The notes beneath the pieces were generated by a model. That model was given only the letters and a program-made list of their open reading frames with translations, did no database searches and was not told the origin of the DNA. From Acetatifactor sp. (GTDB taxonomy: Bacteria; Bacillota; Clostridia; Lachnospirales; Lachnospiraceae), in NCBI GenBank assembly GCA_022511385.1, contig JAFLRN010000006.1:1-64000 (forward strand): 64,000 nt of DNA. Reading direction: 5' to 3'. This document shows positions 7,495 to 17,282 of this stretch, in pieces (position 1 is the stretch's first letter; each line of letters starts with the position of its first letter). The translations under genes were made by a program, and so were the position numbers.

Positions 7495-9246
7495 ATGTTG
7501 ACGGACAACAACAAGATCTTCCACAGAAAAAAAATCCTGGTAATGTTTCTGGCATGCACGGGCATTCTGCTGTTTCTCTTTGGCAGACTGATCTATCTCA
7601 GTGTCTGGAAGGCAGAGTATTATTCTCAGATGGCAACGGAGCTTCATGAGAGGGAGAGAAGCATTAAAGCCGCCCGGGGGCGCATTTTGGACCGAAACGG
7701 TAAGGTGCTGGCAGACAACAAAACAGTCTGTACCGTATCCGTCATACATAACCAGATCAAGGATCCGGAACAGGTCATCAAGGTGCTCTGTGAAGAGCTG
7801 GATCTGTCAGAGGAGTATGTGCGTGCCAGGGTGGAAAAATATTCTTCCATGGAGAGGATACGAAGTAATGTGGATAAAGCATTGGGTGACAGGATCAGGG
7901 AATACGATCTGGAGGGCGTGAAGGTTGATGAGGATTATAAGCGCTATTACCCTTACAGCGAACTGGCAAGCAAGGTACTTGGGTTCACCGGCAGTGACAA
8001 TCAGGGCATCATTGGTCTGGAGGTAATCTACGAGGAATATCTTCAGGGAGAACCCGGAAAGATCCTTACTGTAACGGACGCTGCGGGCATTGAAGTGGAG
8101 GCAGCGGGGGAACGCCGGATAGAGCCGGTGGCCGGAAGTGATCTTGTCATCAGCATGGATATGAACATTCAGTCTTATGCTACCCAGCTTGCTGCTCAGG
8201 CCATGGCGGCGAAACAGGCGGACAGCGTCTCTATTTTGGTAATGAATCCCCAGAACGGGGAAATGCTGGCGATGGTGAATGTGCCGGAATTTGATCTGAA
8301 TAATCCGTTTGAGCTGCCGGAGGATATGTCAGCCAATCTCACAAATGAGGAACAGCAGAATCTGTTGAATTCCATCTGGAGAAACGGCTGTATCAACGAC
8401 ACCTACGAGCCCGGATCCACATTTAAGATCATTACAGCGGCAGCGGGTCTGGAGGAAGGCGTTGTCACGCCGAACAGTACCTTCAGCTGTCCCGGCTTTA
8501 TCATGGTGGATGACAGACGGATCCGCTGTCATAAGGTGGCAGGCCATGGCTCCCAGGATTTTATTCATGCCACCATGAATTCCTGTAACCCGGTGTTTAT
8601 TACCGTGGGCCTGAGGCTGGGCGTAGAGAATTATTATAAATATTTTGAACAGTTTGGTCTGAAGCGGAAGACCGGAATTGACTTGCCCGGAGAGGCGGGA
8701 ACCATCATGCACCGGATGGAGGACATGGGGAACGTGGAGCTTGCCACGGTATCCTTCGGCCAGTCCTTTCAGATTACACCCATCCAGCTTTTGACCACAG
8801 CGGCATCCATCGTAAACGGAGGGAACCGCATTACACCCCATTTTGGGATGCAGACTCTGGATGAAGGGGGAAATGTGCTGGAAACCTTTACCTATCCTGT
8901 CACAACGGACATTGTCTCAGACGAGACCAGTGCCATCATGCGGGAGATTCTGGAGCGGGTGGTGTCAGAGGGCTCGGGAAAGAACGGCGCGGTGGAGGGT
9001 TTCAGCGTGGGAGGAAAGACAGCCACAAGCCAGACACTGCCAAGGGGCAGCGGCAGATACATAGCATCTTTTGTGGGTTTTGCGCCCGCGGAGGATCCCC
9101 AGGTCATGGCTCTCGCCATCGTCAACAATCCTCAGGGTACCTACTACGGCGGTCAGGTTGCAGCTCCCATTGTCAGGCAGCTTTTTGAAAATATTCTTCC
9201 GTATTTGGGAATTAAGGAGTATAATCAAGAAAATGAGCAGAGTTAA
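7495..9246 (+). CDS. spoVD: Class B penicillin-binding protein, SpoVD-like
   Basis: Second class B transpeptidase of the cluster, 583 aa. In sporulating Firmicutes this position is held by SpoVD, which makes spore cortex peptidoglycan with SpoVE. It has a membrane anchor at about 14-34, the dimerisation domain, and motifs S308-T-F-K311 and S363-C-N365. The third motif reads K508-T-A510 in place of the usual KTG. No PASTA domain is present. The frame is open to a GTG at 7453, but the ATG at 7495 has GAGG at the right distance. Assignment as SpoVD is by position and paralogy. Confidence 0.88.
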   Translation: MLTDNNKIFHRKKILVMFLACTGILLFLFGRLIYLSVWKAEYYSQMATELHERERSIKAARGRILDRNGKVLADNKTVCTVSVIHNQIKDPEQVIKVLCEELDLSEEYVRARVEKYSSMERIRSNVDKALGDRIREYDLEGVKVDEDYKRYYPYSELASKVLGFTGSDNQGIIGLEVIYEEYLQGEPGKILTVTDAAGIEVEAAGERRIEPVAGSDLVISMDMNIQSYATQLAAQAMAAKQADSVSILVMNPQNGEMLAMVNVPEFDLNNPFELPEDMSANLTNEEQQNLLNSIWRNGCINDTYEPGSTFKIITAAAGLEEGVVTPNSTFSCPGFIMVDDRRIRCHKVAGHGSQDFIHATMNSCNPVFITVGLRLGVENYYKYFEQFGLKRKTGIDLPGEAGTIMHRMEDMGNVELATVSFGQSFQITPIQLLTTAASIVNGGNRITPHFGMQTLDEGGNVLETFTYPVTTDIVSDETSAIMREILERVVSEGSGKNGAVEGFSVGGKTATSQTLPRGSGRYIASFVGFAPAEDPQVMALAIVNNPQGTYYGGQVAAPIVRQLFENILPYLGIKEYNQENEQS

Positions 9247-10189
9247 TGTGTTGGCTGTTTTGGTCTCTTTTTCACTGAGCGCCCTGGCGGGACCGGTGGT
9301 GATTCCCTTTTTAAGAAGACTGAAATGCGGTCAGACAGTCCGTGATGACGGTCCGGCCACTCACTTGAAAAAGACCGGTACGCCCACCATGGGGGGCCTG
9401 CTGATCCTGTTCAGTGTGGTGGTGACCTGCCTGCCCTTTCTTGCAAGTTACCCCAAGGCGGCACCGGTACTTTTTCTGACCGTGGGCTTTGGTATGATCG
9501 GATTTCTGGATGATTATATCAAGGTTGTGTGCAAGCGCTCCATGGGGCTGTCGCCACTACAGAAGTTTGGAGGACAGGTGCTGATCACGGCCGTGTTTGC
9601 TTATTATCTGACGCACTACACGGATGTAAGCCTTGCCATGCGGGTGCCCTTTCTGGAGGGAAGGTACATAGACCTTGGTATCTGGAATCTGCCCCTTCTG
9701 TTTTTTGTGGTGCTTGGAACCGTAAACGGCACAAACTTTACGGATGGTTTGGATGGACTGGCGGGAAGCGTCACGGTGATCGTGGCAGTGTTTTTCTCCG
9801 CAGTGGCAATCGGTGGCCGCTATGGGATTGAACCTGTTACCTGTGCGGTGGTGGGAGCGCTGCTAGGTTTTCTGCTCTTTAACGCGCATCCGGCATCCGT
9901 GTTTATGGGAGATACAGGTTCCCTTGCCCTGGGAGGTTTTGTGGCGGCCTGCGGCTATATGCTGCAGATGCCTCTTTACATAGCGATCGTGGGGGTAGTT
10001 TACCTTGTTGAGGTACTCTCCGTGATCGTCCAGGTGGGTTTTTATAAGCTCAGCGGCGGCAGGCGTCTGTTCAGGATGGCTCCGCTCCACCATCACTTTG
10101 AGTTGTGCGGATGGTCTGAGAACAGGATAACAGCAATATTTGCCATCGTCACGGCGCTCATGTGCCTGGCTGCCCTGGCGGCGTATTGA
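9233..10189 (+). CDS. mraY: Phospho-N-acetylmuramoyl-pentapeptide transferase
   Basis: MraY joins UDP-MurNAc-pentapeptide to undecaprenyl phosphate to make lipid I at the cytoplasmic face of the membrane. Family motifs are visible: DDGPATHLKKTGTPTMGG near residues 38-55, FLDDYIK at 91-97, NGTNFTDGLDGLAG in the middle, GDTGSLALGG, and HHHFEL near the C-terminus. About ten hydrophobic segments fit the fold. The ATG at 9233 (318 aa) overlaps the end of spoVD by 14 bp, with AAGGAG upstream; the longer open frame has no family-like sequence before it. Confidence 0.96.
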   Translation: MSRVNVLAVLVSFSLSALAGPVVIPFLRRLKCGQTVRDDGPATHLKKTGTPTMGGLLILFSVVVTCLPFLASYPKAAPVLFLTVGFGMIGFLDDYIKVVCKRSMGLSPLQKFGGQVLITAVFAYYLTHYTDVSLAMRVPFLEGRYIDLGIWNLPLLFFVVLGTVNGTNFTDGLDGLAGSVTVIVAVFFSAVAIGGRYGIEPVTCAVVGALLGFLLFNAHPASVFMGDTGSLALGGFVAACGYMLQMPLYIAIVGVVYLVEVLSVIVQVGFYKLSGGRRLFRMAPLHHHFELCGWSENRITAIFAIVTALMCLAALAAY

Positions 10190-10235
10190 CATAAAAAAGA
10201 GATAGTCAGATAGATCGGGTGGAGGATTTGTAGGA

Positions 10236-11600
10236 ATGATGACGGGTGAAAAATGTTTGGTGATCGGCTCGGGAATCAGCGGTGTGGGCTCCGTGGCCCT
10301 GCTGGAACACATGGGAGCCGATGTTACGCTGTACGACAGTGATGAAAAGCTGACGGCAGCACTCATTCAGGAGAAACTTCCCACCGGGAGCAGAACCCGC
10401 TGTGTGGCAGGCGAACTGCCGGAAGAGGTGCTTCGGGAAACCCGGACGGTTGTCTTAAGCCCCGGTGTCCCCATCGACATTCCTCTGGTGAACGCCCTGA
10501 GGGAAAAGGGAGCGGGTATCCTCGGCGAGATCGAGCTGGGATATCAGGAGGAAAAGGGACGGGTGGCAGCCATTACCGGAACCAACGGAAAGACCACCAC
10601 CACCACTCTGGTGGGCCAGATCATGGAGGCTCATCTCGGGAAGGAGAAGGTGTTTGTGGTGGGAAATATAGGAAATCCTTACACCTCCGAATGTCTGAAG
10701 ACAGCCGAGGATACTGTCACCGTAGGGGAGATCAGTTCCTTTCAGCTGGAGACCATCCGTGATTTTCATCCGGCTGTGTCGGCAATCCTGAACATTACGC
10801 CGGACCATTTGAACCGCCATCATACCATGGAGGCCTATGTGGCGGCAAAGGAAAATATCACCCTGAATCAGACGAAGGAAGACATTTGTGTCCTGAATTA
10901 TGAGAACGAATACACCCGCAGCTTTGGAAAGAGATGCCCGGCGAGGGTAGTCTATTTTTCCTCGGCAAGGGAGCTTCCGGAAGGGTATTTTTTAAGGGAA
11001 GACAAAATTGTGCGCCGCATGGACGGCAGGGAGCAGGAACTTCTGGATATCCACAGCGGTATGAGGTTGGTGGGGATATGCAATGTGGAGAACGTGATGG
11101 CAGCCCTTGCCATTGCGGAGGGAATGGGTGTTCCCATGGAGACGACGCTTCAGGTAATCAAAGAATTCCGTGCCGTGGAACACAGGATTGAATTTGTGGC
11201 CACAAAGGGGGGCGTTGACTATTATGACGATTCCAAGGGAACCAATCCGGATGCGGCCATTCAGGGCATCCGGGCTATGAGCAAACCCACAGTGCTCATT
11301 GGCGGCGGCTATGACAAGGGCAGTGATTATGACGAGTGGATCGAGAGTTTTGACGGCAGGGTAAAATGGCTGGTGCTCATCGGCCAGACCAGGGAAAAGA
11401 TAGCGGAGTGTGCAAGAGCTCACGGCTTTGGGATGATCCGGTTTGCAGAATCTTTCGAGGAATGTTTACAGCTCTGCACAGAGCTGGCGGAAGAAGGGGA
11501 TGCAGTGCTTCTGTCACCGGCCTGCGCCAGCTGGGGGATGTTCAAAAATTACGAGGAGCGTGGCGACATTTTCAAAGATTATGTGAGGGGCCTGGCATGA
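10236..11600 (+). CDS. murD: UDP-N-acetylmuramoylalanine--D-glutamate ligase
   Basis: MurD is the cytosolic ATP-dependent Mur ligase that adds D-glutamate to UDP-MurNAc-L-Ala. The N-terminal Rossmann-like region begins VIGSGISGVG, the ATP-binding motif GTNGKTTTT spans about residues 115-123, and the central-domain NITPDHLNRH is present, as is DDSKGTNPDA of the third domain. At 454 aa it has the family length. Two adjacent ATGs (10236 and 10239) are possible starts. It sits between mraY and ftsW in the standard order. Confidence 0.96.
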   Translation: MMTGEKCLVIGSGISGVGSVALLEHMGADVTLYDSDEKLTAALIQEKLPTGSRTRCVAGELPEEVLRETRTVVLSPGVPIDIPLVNALREKGAGILGEIELGYQEEKGRVAAITGTNGKTTTTTLVGQIMEAHLGKEKVFVVGNIGNPYTSECLKTAEDTVTVGEISSFQLETIRDFHPAVSAILNITPDHLNRHHTMEAYVAAKENITLNQTKEDICVLNYENEYTRSFGKRCPARVVYFSSARELPEGYFLREDKIVRRMDGREQELLDIHSGMRLVGICNVENVMAALAIAEGMGVPMETTLQVIKEFRAVEHRIEFVATKGGVDYYDDSKGTNPDAAIQGIRAMSKPTVLIGGGYDKGSDYDEWIESFDGRVKWLVLIGQTREKIAECARAHGFGMIRFAESFEECLQLCTELAEEGDAVLLSPACASWGMFKNYEERGDIFKDYVRGLA

Positions 11601-11645
11601 AAAAGGCGCAAGGACACTGCCTGAATCAGGGATGAAGGAGTAAGT

Positions 11646-12812
11646 ATGGCAGCACAGAGAGCGGCGAGAAGAAAGAGAAAAGAACAATCTGAATATTTTT
11701 TTGATTACAGCCTGTTATTTATTGTGCTGTTCCTTTTGGGTTTTGGCCTGGTGATGATCTATTCCGCCAGCTCCTATGAGGCCTATCAGAGTTTTCACGA
11801 TCAGGCCTACTATCTGAAAAGACAGCTGATAGCAGTGATCATGGGGATTGTGGCCATGATTGCGGTGGCGAACATTCCCTATCATTTCTGGGAGAGGTTT
11901 GCTTTTCTGGGGTATCTGGTATCCATGGCGATCATTCCGTTGGTGCTGACCCCATTGGGGGTGGAATCCCACAACGCCAGACGCTGGATCGGAATTCCTG
12001 TTATTGGCCTGAATCTACAGCCGGCGGAGGTGGCGAAGCTGGGCATGATCTTGTTTCTGGCAACTATGGTCTGCAAGATGGGAAAGGGCGTGCGGACCAT
12101 GAAAGGGTTTTTGTTTATGGTGGCCCTTCCTTTGCCCGTGGCGGCGGAGGTGTATCTGATCACTCAAAATTTAAGCTCTGCAATTATTATACTTGGTATC
12201 TCGGTACTGATGGTTTTTGTTGCCAGCCCGGATTACAGAAAGTTTGTGATCATGGGTGGCGCAGTGGCAGCGGTGGCAGCACTGGCGGTCTATCTGGCGG
12301 TAACCGGAAACGGAGGCCAGGGCTTCCGCAGCGGCCGCCTCATTGCCTGGCTTGACCCGGAGAGCGATTCCCTGGGCATTGGTTTCCAGACCATGCAGGC
12401 TCTGTATGCCATCGGAAGCGGCGGTATCTGGGGGAAGGGCCTGGGCCAAAGCATGCAGAAGCTGAGCTTCCTGCCCGAGGCCCAGAACGACATGATCTTC
12501 TCCGTCATCTGCGAGGAGCTTGGTCTGTTCGGCGCAGTGGCAATTATCCTGATGTTCATCATGCTGCTCTGGCGCATGATGGTGATAGCAAACAATGCGC
12601 CGGATCTGTTCGGCGCCATGCTGGTGGTGGGTGTCATGGGGCACATTGCCATTCAGGCGATCCTGAATATTGCCGTTGTGACCAACACCATTCCCAATAC
12701 AGGAATTTCCCTTCCCTTCATCAGCTATGGAGGCTCTTCGGTGATGTTTTTGTTGTCGGAGATCGGGCTTGTCTTAAGTGTGGCCAGACGGATACAGCTC
12801 AAGGAACTGTGA
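11646..12812 (+). CDS. ftsW: FtsW/SpoVE family peptidoglycan glycosyltransferase
   Basis: SEDS-family polytopic membrane enzyme that polymerises lipid II and works with a class B PBP. The 388-aa sequence has a basic N-terminal tail (residues 1-20) and about ten membrane spans. It carries the SEDS features GLGQSMQKLSFLPEAQNDMIF in the large loop and the C-terminal LPFISYGGSS. The ATG has GAAGGAG eight bases upstream. FtsW and the sporulation paralogue SpoVE cannot be told apart by sequence here; two class B PBPs in the same cluster leave both roles open. Confidence 0.93.
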   Translation: MAAQRAARRKRKEQSEYFFDYSLLFIVLFLLGFGLVMIYSASSYEAYQSFHDQAYYLKRQLIAVIMGIVAMIAVANIPYHFWERFAFLGYLVSMAIIPLVLTPLGVESHNARRWIGIPVIGLNLQPAEVAKLGMILFLATMVCKMGKGVRTMKGFLFMVALPLPVAAEVYLITQNLSSAIIILGISVLMVFVASPDYRKFVIMGGAVAAVAALAVYLAVTGNGGQGFRSGRLIAWLDPESDSLGIGFQTMQALYAIGSGGIWGKGLGQSMQKLSFLPEAQNDMIFSVICEELGLFGAVAIILMFIMLLWRMMVIANNAPDLFGAMLVVGVMGHIAIQAILNIAVVTNTIPNTGISLPFISYGGSSVMFLLSEIGLVLSVARRIQLKEL

Positions 12813-12875
12813 GCATGCCTCCCGCATAGGATAGAATAGGTCTATCAGATTGATACCGGATGGTGTTATAAGCAT

Positions 12876-14129
12876 ATGGATTCTATTCGTATTCAAGGCG
12901 GGGTGGCTCTTCAGGGAAAAGTCCGTATTCAGGGTTCAAAGAATGCCGCATTGCCAATTCTGGCAGCGACACTGCTTACCGGTGAGAGCTCTCTCATCAA
13001 AAACTGTCCCAGGATTGCGGACGTGTATGCTATGGTCAGTCTCTTAAAGGGCATTGGATGCACCGTGAACTGGCAGGAGAACGGCCTGTGTATCGACGCA
13101 TCTTCCGTGAACTGTGAAGAGCTTGGCGCGGAAGCCGTGACATGCATGCGATCATCCCTGTGTCTGCTTGGCGCATTGATCGGCAGATGCGGCAGGATTT
13201 CCATGGAGCATCCTGGGGGCTGCGTCATCGGACAGCGGCCCATTGATCTGCACATTGGAGCCCTTCGACAGATGGGTGTGGAGTTTCGGGAGGAAGAAGG
13301 CAGACTTATGGCAGAGGCAGACAAACTCTGCGGAGCACACATCAGCTTGCCGTTTCCCAGCGTGGGAGCCACGGAAAATGTTGTCCTGGCCGCCGTGCTG
13401 GCCGAGGGAGAAACAGTGTTGGAAGGAGCTGCACTGGAGCCCGAGATCACGGCGCTCTGTCAGTATCTTAAAAACTGCGGCGCTGAGATAGAGGGCGTTG
13501 GCACCGGGCGGCTGGTGATACGGGGCGGCAGAAGGCTGTACGGCACGGATTTTCCGGTTCCGGCAGACAGGATTGTGGCGGGAACCTATCTGTTTGGCTG
13601 TATCGGCGCCGGCGGCAGCGTATTTTTGGAGGATGCGCCCTGGGAGGAGATGGGGGCGGTTCTGGAGTTGGCGGAACGCATGGGCGGCAGACTTTGTATC
13701 TCTAAGGAGGGTATTTACGTACAGGCTCCCGGCAGACCCCGGGCTGTAGAATGTATCGAAACGGCACCTTATCCCGGTTTTCCCACAGACCTTCAGTCGA
13801 TGGCGCTCGCTGTAGCCGCGCTGGCTGACGGTGAGAGCCGGATCAAGGAAACAATTTTTGAAAATCGTTTCCGGGTTGTGGAAGAGCTGCGCAGGATGGG
13901 AGCTCAGATTGAGGAACAAGACGGCAGTATGGTTCTGGTGCACGGAGTGAAGTCGCTTCACGGTGCCAGTGTGGAGGCCAGAGAGCTGCGAGGAGGAGCG
14001 GCGCTGGTGGTGGCCGGGCTCATGGCCCAGGGAGAGACCACTGTGACGGGATGTAAGTTTATATACCGCGGATATGAAAATATCTGCAGAGATTTCAGGG
14101 AGTTAGGAGCGCGGGTGACAAGTGCGTAA
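12876..14129 (+). CDS. murA: UDP-N-acetylglucosamine 1-carboxyvinyltransferase
   Basis: MurA transfers enolpyruvate from phosphoenolpyruvate to UDP-GlcNAc, the first committed step of peptidoglycan synthesis. The N-terminal GSKNAALPIL (Lys22, Asn23) and the loop HPGGCVIGQRPIDLH with catalytic Cys116 are intact, so the enzyme should be fosfomycin-sensitive in the usual way. The length of 417 aa is typical. The ribosome binding site is weak (GGTG about 12 bp upstream). The 3' end overlaps ftsQ by 8 bp, implying translational coupling. Confidence 0.95.
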   Translation: MDSIRIQGGVALQGKVRIQGSKNAALPILAATLLTGESSLIKNCPRIADVYAMVSLLKGIGCTVNWQENGLCIDASSVNCEELGAEAVTCMRSSLCLLGALIGRCGRISMEHPGGCVIGQRPIDLHIGALRQMGVEFREEEGRLMAEADKLCGAHISLPFPSVGATENVVLAAVLAEGETVLEGAALEPEITALCQYLKNCGAEIEGVGTGRLVIRGGRRLYGTDFPVPADRIVAGTYLFGCIGAGGSVFLEDAPWEEMGAVLELAERMGGRLCISKEGIYVQAPGRPRAVECIETAPYPGFPTDLQSMALAVAALADGESRIKETIFENRFRVVEELRRMGAQIEEQDGSMVLVHGVKSLHGASVEARELRGGAALVVAGLMAQGETTVTGCKFIYRGYENICRDFRELGARVTSA

Positions 14130-14850
14130 GGGAAGCAGGATAAAATTTGTCATACTGGCCGTTGTGCTGGTTCTGGCAGCGGTGTTAGGAACAGGATACT
14201 ATGTGGCCTCCACATATACCGTTAATACAGTATATGTGGAGGGGAATGTACATTATACGGAGGATGAGATAAAGAACATTGTCATGGAGGGGCCTTTTGG
14301 AAACAATTCTCTCTATCTGTCCATGAAATATAAAAACAAGGGCGTAGAAGGGATTCCTTTTGTAGATGTCATGGATGTTACCATTCTTGCCCCTGATACG
14401 GTAAGGATCACAGTTTATGAGAAGGTGCTGACAGGTTATGTGAAGCACCTGGGAAGTTATCTGTATTTCGATAAGGACGGTTACGTGGTGGAGAGTTCCA
14501 GCGTGAAAACCGCAGGAGTACCTCAGATCACAGGACTCAGCTTTGACCACGTGGCAGTGGGGGAAGCTCTTCCCGTGGATAATCCGGAGGTGTTTAGCCG
14601 CATCCTGAATATAACCAAGCTTCTGGAGAAATATAAGCTGAATGCAGAGAACATATTCTTCCATAAATCGGGTGATATTACAGTATATTTTGGAAATGTG
14701 AAGGTAGCGCTGGGCAGCGACAGCGCCACATTGGAGGACAAGCTCATGATGCTGCCGGGACTGTTGCCGAATCTGGAGGGGATGAGCGGAACTCTTCAGA
14801 TGCAAACCTATGTAGAGAGCGGAGGCAGATATACATTTCAGCCGGATTAA
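14122..14850 (+). CDS. divIB: FtsQ/DivIB-type cell division protein
   Basis: A 242-aa bitopic membrane protein with one span near residues 8-28 followed by a POTRA domain (VNTVYVEGNVHYTEDEI) and a beta domain (VTILAPDTVRITVYEK, then YLYFDKDGYVVE). FtsQ/DivIB connects early and late divisome proteins with FtsL and DivIC. The GTG start overlaps murA, with AGGAG 12 bp upstream. Sequence conservation is low in this family, but the POTRA pattern and the place before ftsZ are clear. Confidence 0.9.
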   Translation: MRKGSRIKFVILAVVLVLAAVLGTGYYVASTYTVNTVYVEGNVHYTEDEIKNIVMEGPFGNNSLYLSMKYKNKGVEGIPFVDVMDVTILAPDTVRITVYEKVLTGYVKHLGSYLYFDKDGYVVESSSVKTAGVPQITGLSFDHVAVGEALPVDNPEVFSRILNITKLLEKYKLNAENIFFHKSGDITVYFGNVKVALGSDSATLEDKLMMLPGLLPNLEGMSGTLQMQTYVESGGRYTFQPD

Positions 14851-14889
14851 AAAAGAAAAAGATCAAAGGATTAAAAAAATAAAAACATG

Positions 14890-14918
14890 TTGATTAATTC
14901 GTAAAAAAATTGTATGAT
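14890..14918 (+). promoter_or_regulatory. Predicted sigma-A promoter of ftsZ
   Basis: TTGATT at 14890-14895 and TATGAT at 14913-14918 are separated by exactly 17 bp in an AT-rich stretch of the ftsQ-ftsZ gap. It would let ftsZ be expressed apart from the upstream cluster. Confidence 0.75.
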
Positions 14919-14969
14919 AGTCTATATGAAGTTTTTAAAGCTTTGTTATTTTAGAAGGAGGACAAACCC

Positions 14970-16148
14970 TTGCTTGAGATTAAGACAAACGACGCTGAAT
15001 CTGCAGCTAAGATCATCGTGGTCGGTGTTGGTGGTGCGGGTAATAATGCTGTCAATAGAATGATAGATGAACAGATCGATGGTGTTGACTTTATCGGAGT
15101 CAACACGGATAAGCAGGCTTTGCAGCTCTGCAAGGCACCTAAGCTTTTACAGATTGGCGAAAAACTGACAAAGGGACTTGGTGCCGGAGCAAAGCCTGAT
15201 GTAGGCGAGAAGGCAGCCGAGGAGAGCGCAGAAGAGATTGCCACAGCCCTGAAGGGGGCGGACATGGTGTTTGTCACCTGCGGAATGGGAGGCGGCACCG
15301 GAACGGGGGCGGCTCCCGTGGTGGCCAGACTGGCAAAGGAGATGGGAATTCTTACCGTGGGCGTTGTGACAAAGCCCTTCCGGTTTGAGGCAAAGACCCG
15401 TATGGTAAACGCGCTCAGCGGCATTGAGCGTATCAGACAGCATGTGGATACCCTGATCGTGATTCCAAATGATAAGCTCCTTGAGATTGTTGACAGGCGT
15501 ACTACCATGCCTGAAGCGCTTAAGAAAGCAGATGAAGTTCTTCAGCAGGCAGTTCAGGGAATTACGGACCTGATCAATGTGCCCGCTATCATCAACCTGG
15601 ATTTTGCGGATGTGCAGACCGTTATGACAGAAAAGGGAATTGCACATATTGGAATTGGAGAGGGCAAGGGCGACGAAAAGGCTATGGAAGCAGTCAAGAT
15701 GGCTGTGGAGAGCCCTTTGCTGGAGACCACGATTACTGGCGCAAGTCATGTGATCATCAACGTGTCCGGCGATATTACTCTGGCAGATGCCAACGATGCG
15801 GTAAGCTATGTGCAGGGTCTTGCCGGCGAGGAAGTCAACATCATTTTTGGTGCCATGTATGATGCATCCAAGTCCGACACCTGCTCCATTACGGTAATCG
15901 CAACCGGTCTGGAGGAGGCCGCAGGACCCGGTCAACCCAGAATGAGCAGTGGTGTCGCATACAGGCAGCCTTCCGCGCATCTCACACCCAGTTCCCTTAA
16001 GAGCCTGGGCGTACAGCCTCAGGCAGGACAGCCAGTTGGGGGACAGCAGGTGCCAAGACCTGCGCCGGGAATTCAGAAGCCTGTTGATATCAGGAGCTCT
16101 GTGGAAGAGAAGTCCTTGAAGATTCCGGATTTCCTGCAGAGAAAGTAA
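14970..16148 (+). CDS. ftsZ: Cell division protein FtsZ
   Basis: Tubulin-like GTPase that forms the Z ring. The GTP-binding motif GGGTGTGAA lies at about residues 108-116, with the N-terminal [13 protein letters not shown] and the synergy-loop sequence [11 protein letters not shown] also present. A Pro/Gln-rich linker of about 60 residues leads to the C-terminal peptide KIPDFLQRK, the docking site for FtsA and related partners. Translation starts at a TTG eight bases after AAGGAGG; no ATG or GTG fits better. Length 392 aa. Confidence 0.97.
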   Translation: MLEIKTNDAESAAKIIVVGVGGAGNNAVNRMIDEQIDGVDFIGVNTDKQALQLCKAPKLLQIGEKLTKGLGAGAKPDVGEKAAEESAEEIATALKGADMVFVTCGMGGGTGTGAAPVVARLAKEMGILTVGVVTKPFRFEAKTRMVNALSGIERIRQHVDTLIVIPNDKLLEIVDRRTTMPEALKKADEVLQQAVQGITDLINVPAIINLDFADVQTVMTEKGIAHIGIGEGKGDEKAMEAVKMAVESPLLETTITGASHVIINVSGDITLADANDAVSYVQGLAGEEVNIIFGAMYDASKSDTCSITVIATGLEEAAGPGQPRMSSGVAYRQPSAHLTPSSLKSLGVQPQAGQPVGGQQVPRPAPGIQKPVDIRSSVEEKSLKIPDFLQRK

Positions 16149-16261
16149 CAAGCGCGCATATTTCATTCAGATAGGAAGCATGCTACACATCAACGTTTAA
16201 GCGATATCAGTCAGGTGTTGAGCAGATTGAGAAACTCCAAAAATTAGCATAGCATAATTAA

Positions 16262-16290
16262 AGGCCGAGTGGAAAACCACTCGGCTTTTA
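16262..16290 (+). terminator. Rho-independent terminator after ftsZ
   Basis: The stem GGCCGAGTGG with its complement CCACTCGGCT, closed by four As, runs into TTTT. It ends the dcw transcript before the sporulation promoter. Confidence 0.88.
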
Positions 16291-16315
16291 ATATGCATCA
16301 TGAGCCATTCTGACA

Positions 16316-16381
16316 TGTCGAAAAAATCACATCATTCTCTCCGCGTCTTTGACAAATTTTATATCCTAGGAACCTTATAAT
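16316..16381 (+). promoter_or_regulatory. Spo0A-type promoter of spoIIGA-sigE
   Basis: A perfect 0A box core TGTCGAA is at 16316-16322. Downstream, consensus TTGACA at 16349-16354 and consensus TATAAT at 16376-16381 are separated by 21 bp, too far for ordinary sigma-A use. The Bacillus subtilis spoIIG promoter is known for the same layout (about 22 bp spacing, Spo0A bound over the -35). The -35 here also resembles a degenerate 0A box. This predicts activation by Spo0A-P at the onset of sporulation. Confidence 0.75.
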
Positions 16382-16403
16382 CATTATGAAAAGGATGATA
16401 CCA

Positions 16404-17282
16404 ATGCATTACGAACTGTATGTAGACAGTCTGTTTCTGGTCAATTTTGTGATGAATCTTTACCTTCTTATGTTGGTGAACAGAAGCGCTTTCCGCACTG
16501 CCACGCCGGGAAGATTGCTCCTGGGAGCCGCAGTGGGAGGGCTTGGCGGATTGTTGCCTTATCTGCTTCCCGGTCCCGGCCTTTTGAAAATGGGAACGGG
16601 AATCGTAGCAGGGACAGTGGGGATGATTCTTATGGCATTTCCGGTAAGGGGCTTCAGAATGTTTGTGAAGCTGTTGGAAAAGCTGCTTTTATACTCCTTC
16701 TGTATGGGAGGTGCTCTGCTCTTTCTGGTCCGCGCCATACCCGGTCTGAGGAATGTTCTTACAAGTATTTTCGGGATCATGGGTGTGGGTGGGCTGTGCT
16801 TTTTATTCTTAAGCCGCTCTCGGAAAGGCGGGGGGCAGGAAGAGAGTCTGTGCCGAGCGGTTCTGATCTGTAAGGCAGTGCAACTTGAAGTGATCGGACT
16901 GGTGGATTCGGGGAATACCCTGACAGAGCCTATCAGCGGCAAACCGGTCTGCATTGTGACGGAGCAGATATTAAGCAGTCTGAAGGGAGATCTTCCCGAC
17001 GGATACAGAGCCGTTCCTTACCATAGTATTGGAAAGAAACGAGGAATCCTGGAGGGCTATCAGCTGCCGGAGCTTAAGCTGGAGCTTAACGGTATCACAA
17101 GGACCTTTCGCCAGGTCTGGATCGCAGCAAGTCCCCAGGGAATCAGCGAACAGGATAATGTGGAGGCGGAATCCGTAAAAATGATAGTAAATCCCTTGCT
17201 CTTTCTGGAGCAAAAAAAGGGAGGGCCGCGAAGGCGGCAGAATGAGAGGATATATGATACTGAAAGTAGCATTACCAGGTAA
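16404..17282 (+). CDS. spoIIGA: Sigma-E processing peptidase SpoIIGA
   Basis: Membrane-embedded aspartic protease that cleaves the pro-sequence from sigma-E in the mother cell when signalled from the forespore. The N-terminal half has about five hydrophobic segments; the C-terminal half has the catalytic LVDSGNTL with Asp168. An ATG at 16386 lies only 5 bp after the -10 box and would fall upstream of the transcript, so the ATG at 16404, with AAAAGGA before it, is chosen. This gives the usual family start [15 protein letters not shown] and 292 aa. The 3' end overlaps sigE. Confidence 0.93.
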   Translation: MHYELYVDSLFLVNFVMNLYLLMLVNRSAFRTATPGRLLLGAAVGGLGGLLPYLLPGPGLLKMGTGIVAGTVGMILMAFPVRGFRMFVKLLEKLLLYSFCMGGALLFLVRAIPGLRNVLTSIFGIMGVGGLCFLFLSRSRKGGGQEESLCRAVLICKAVQLEVIGLVDSGNTLTEPISGKPVCIVTEQILSSLKGDLPDGYRAVPYHSIGKKRGILEGYQLPELKLELNGITRTFRQVWIAASPQGISEQDNVEAESVKMIVNPLLFLEQKKGGPRRRQNERIYDTESSITR

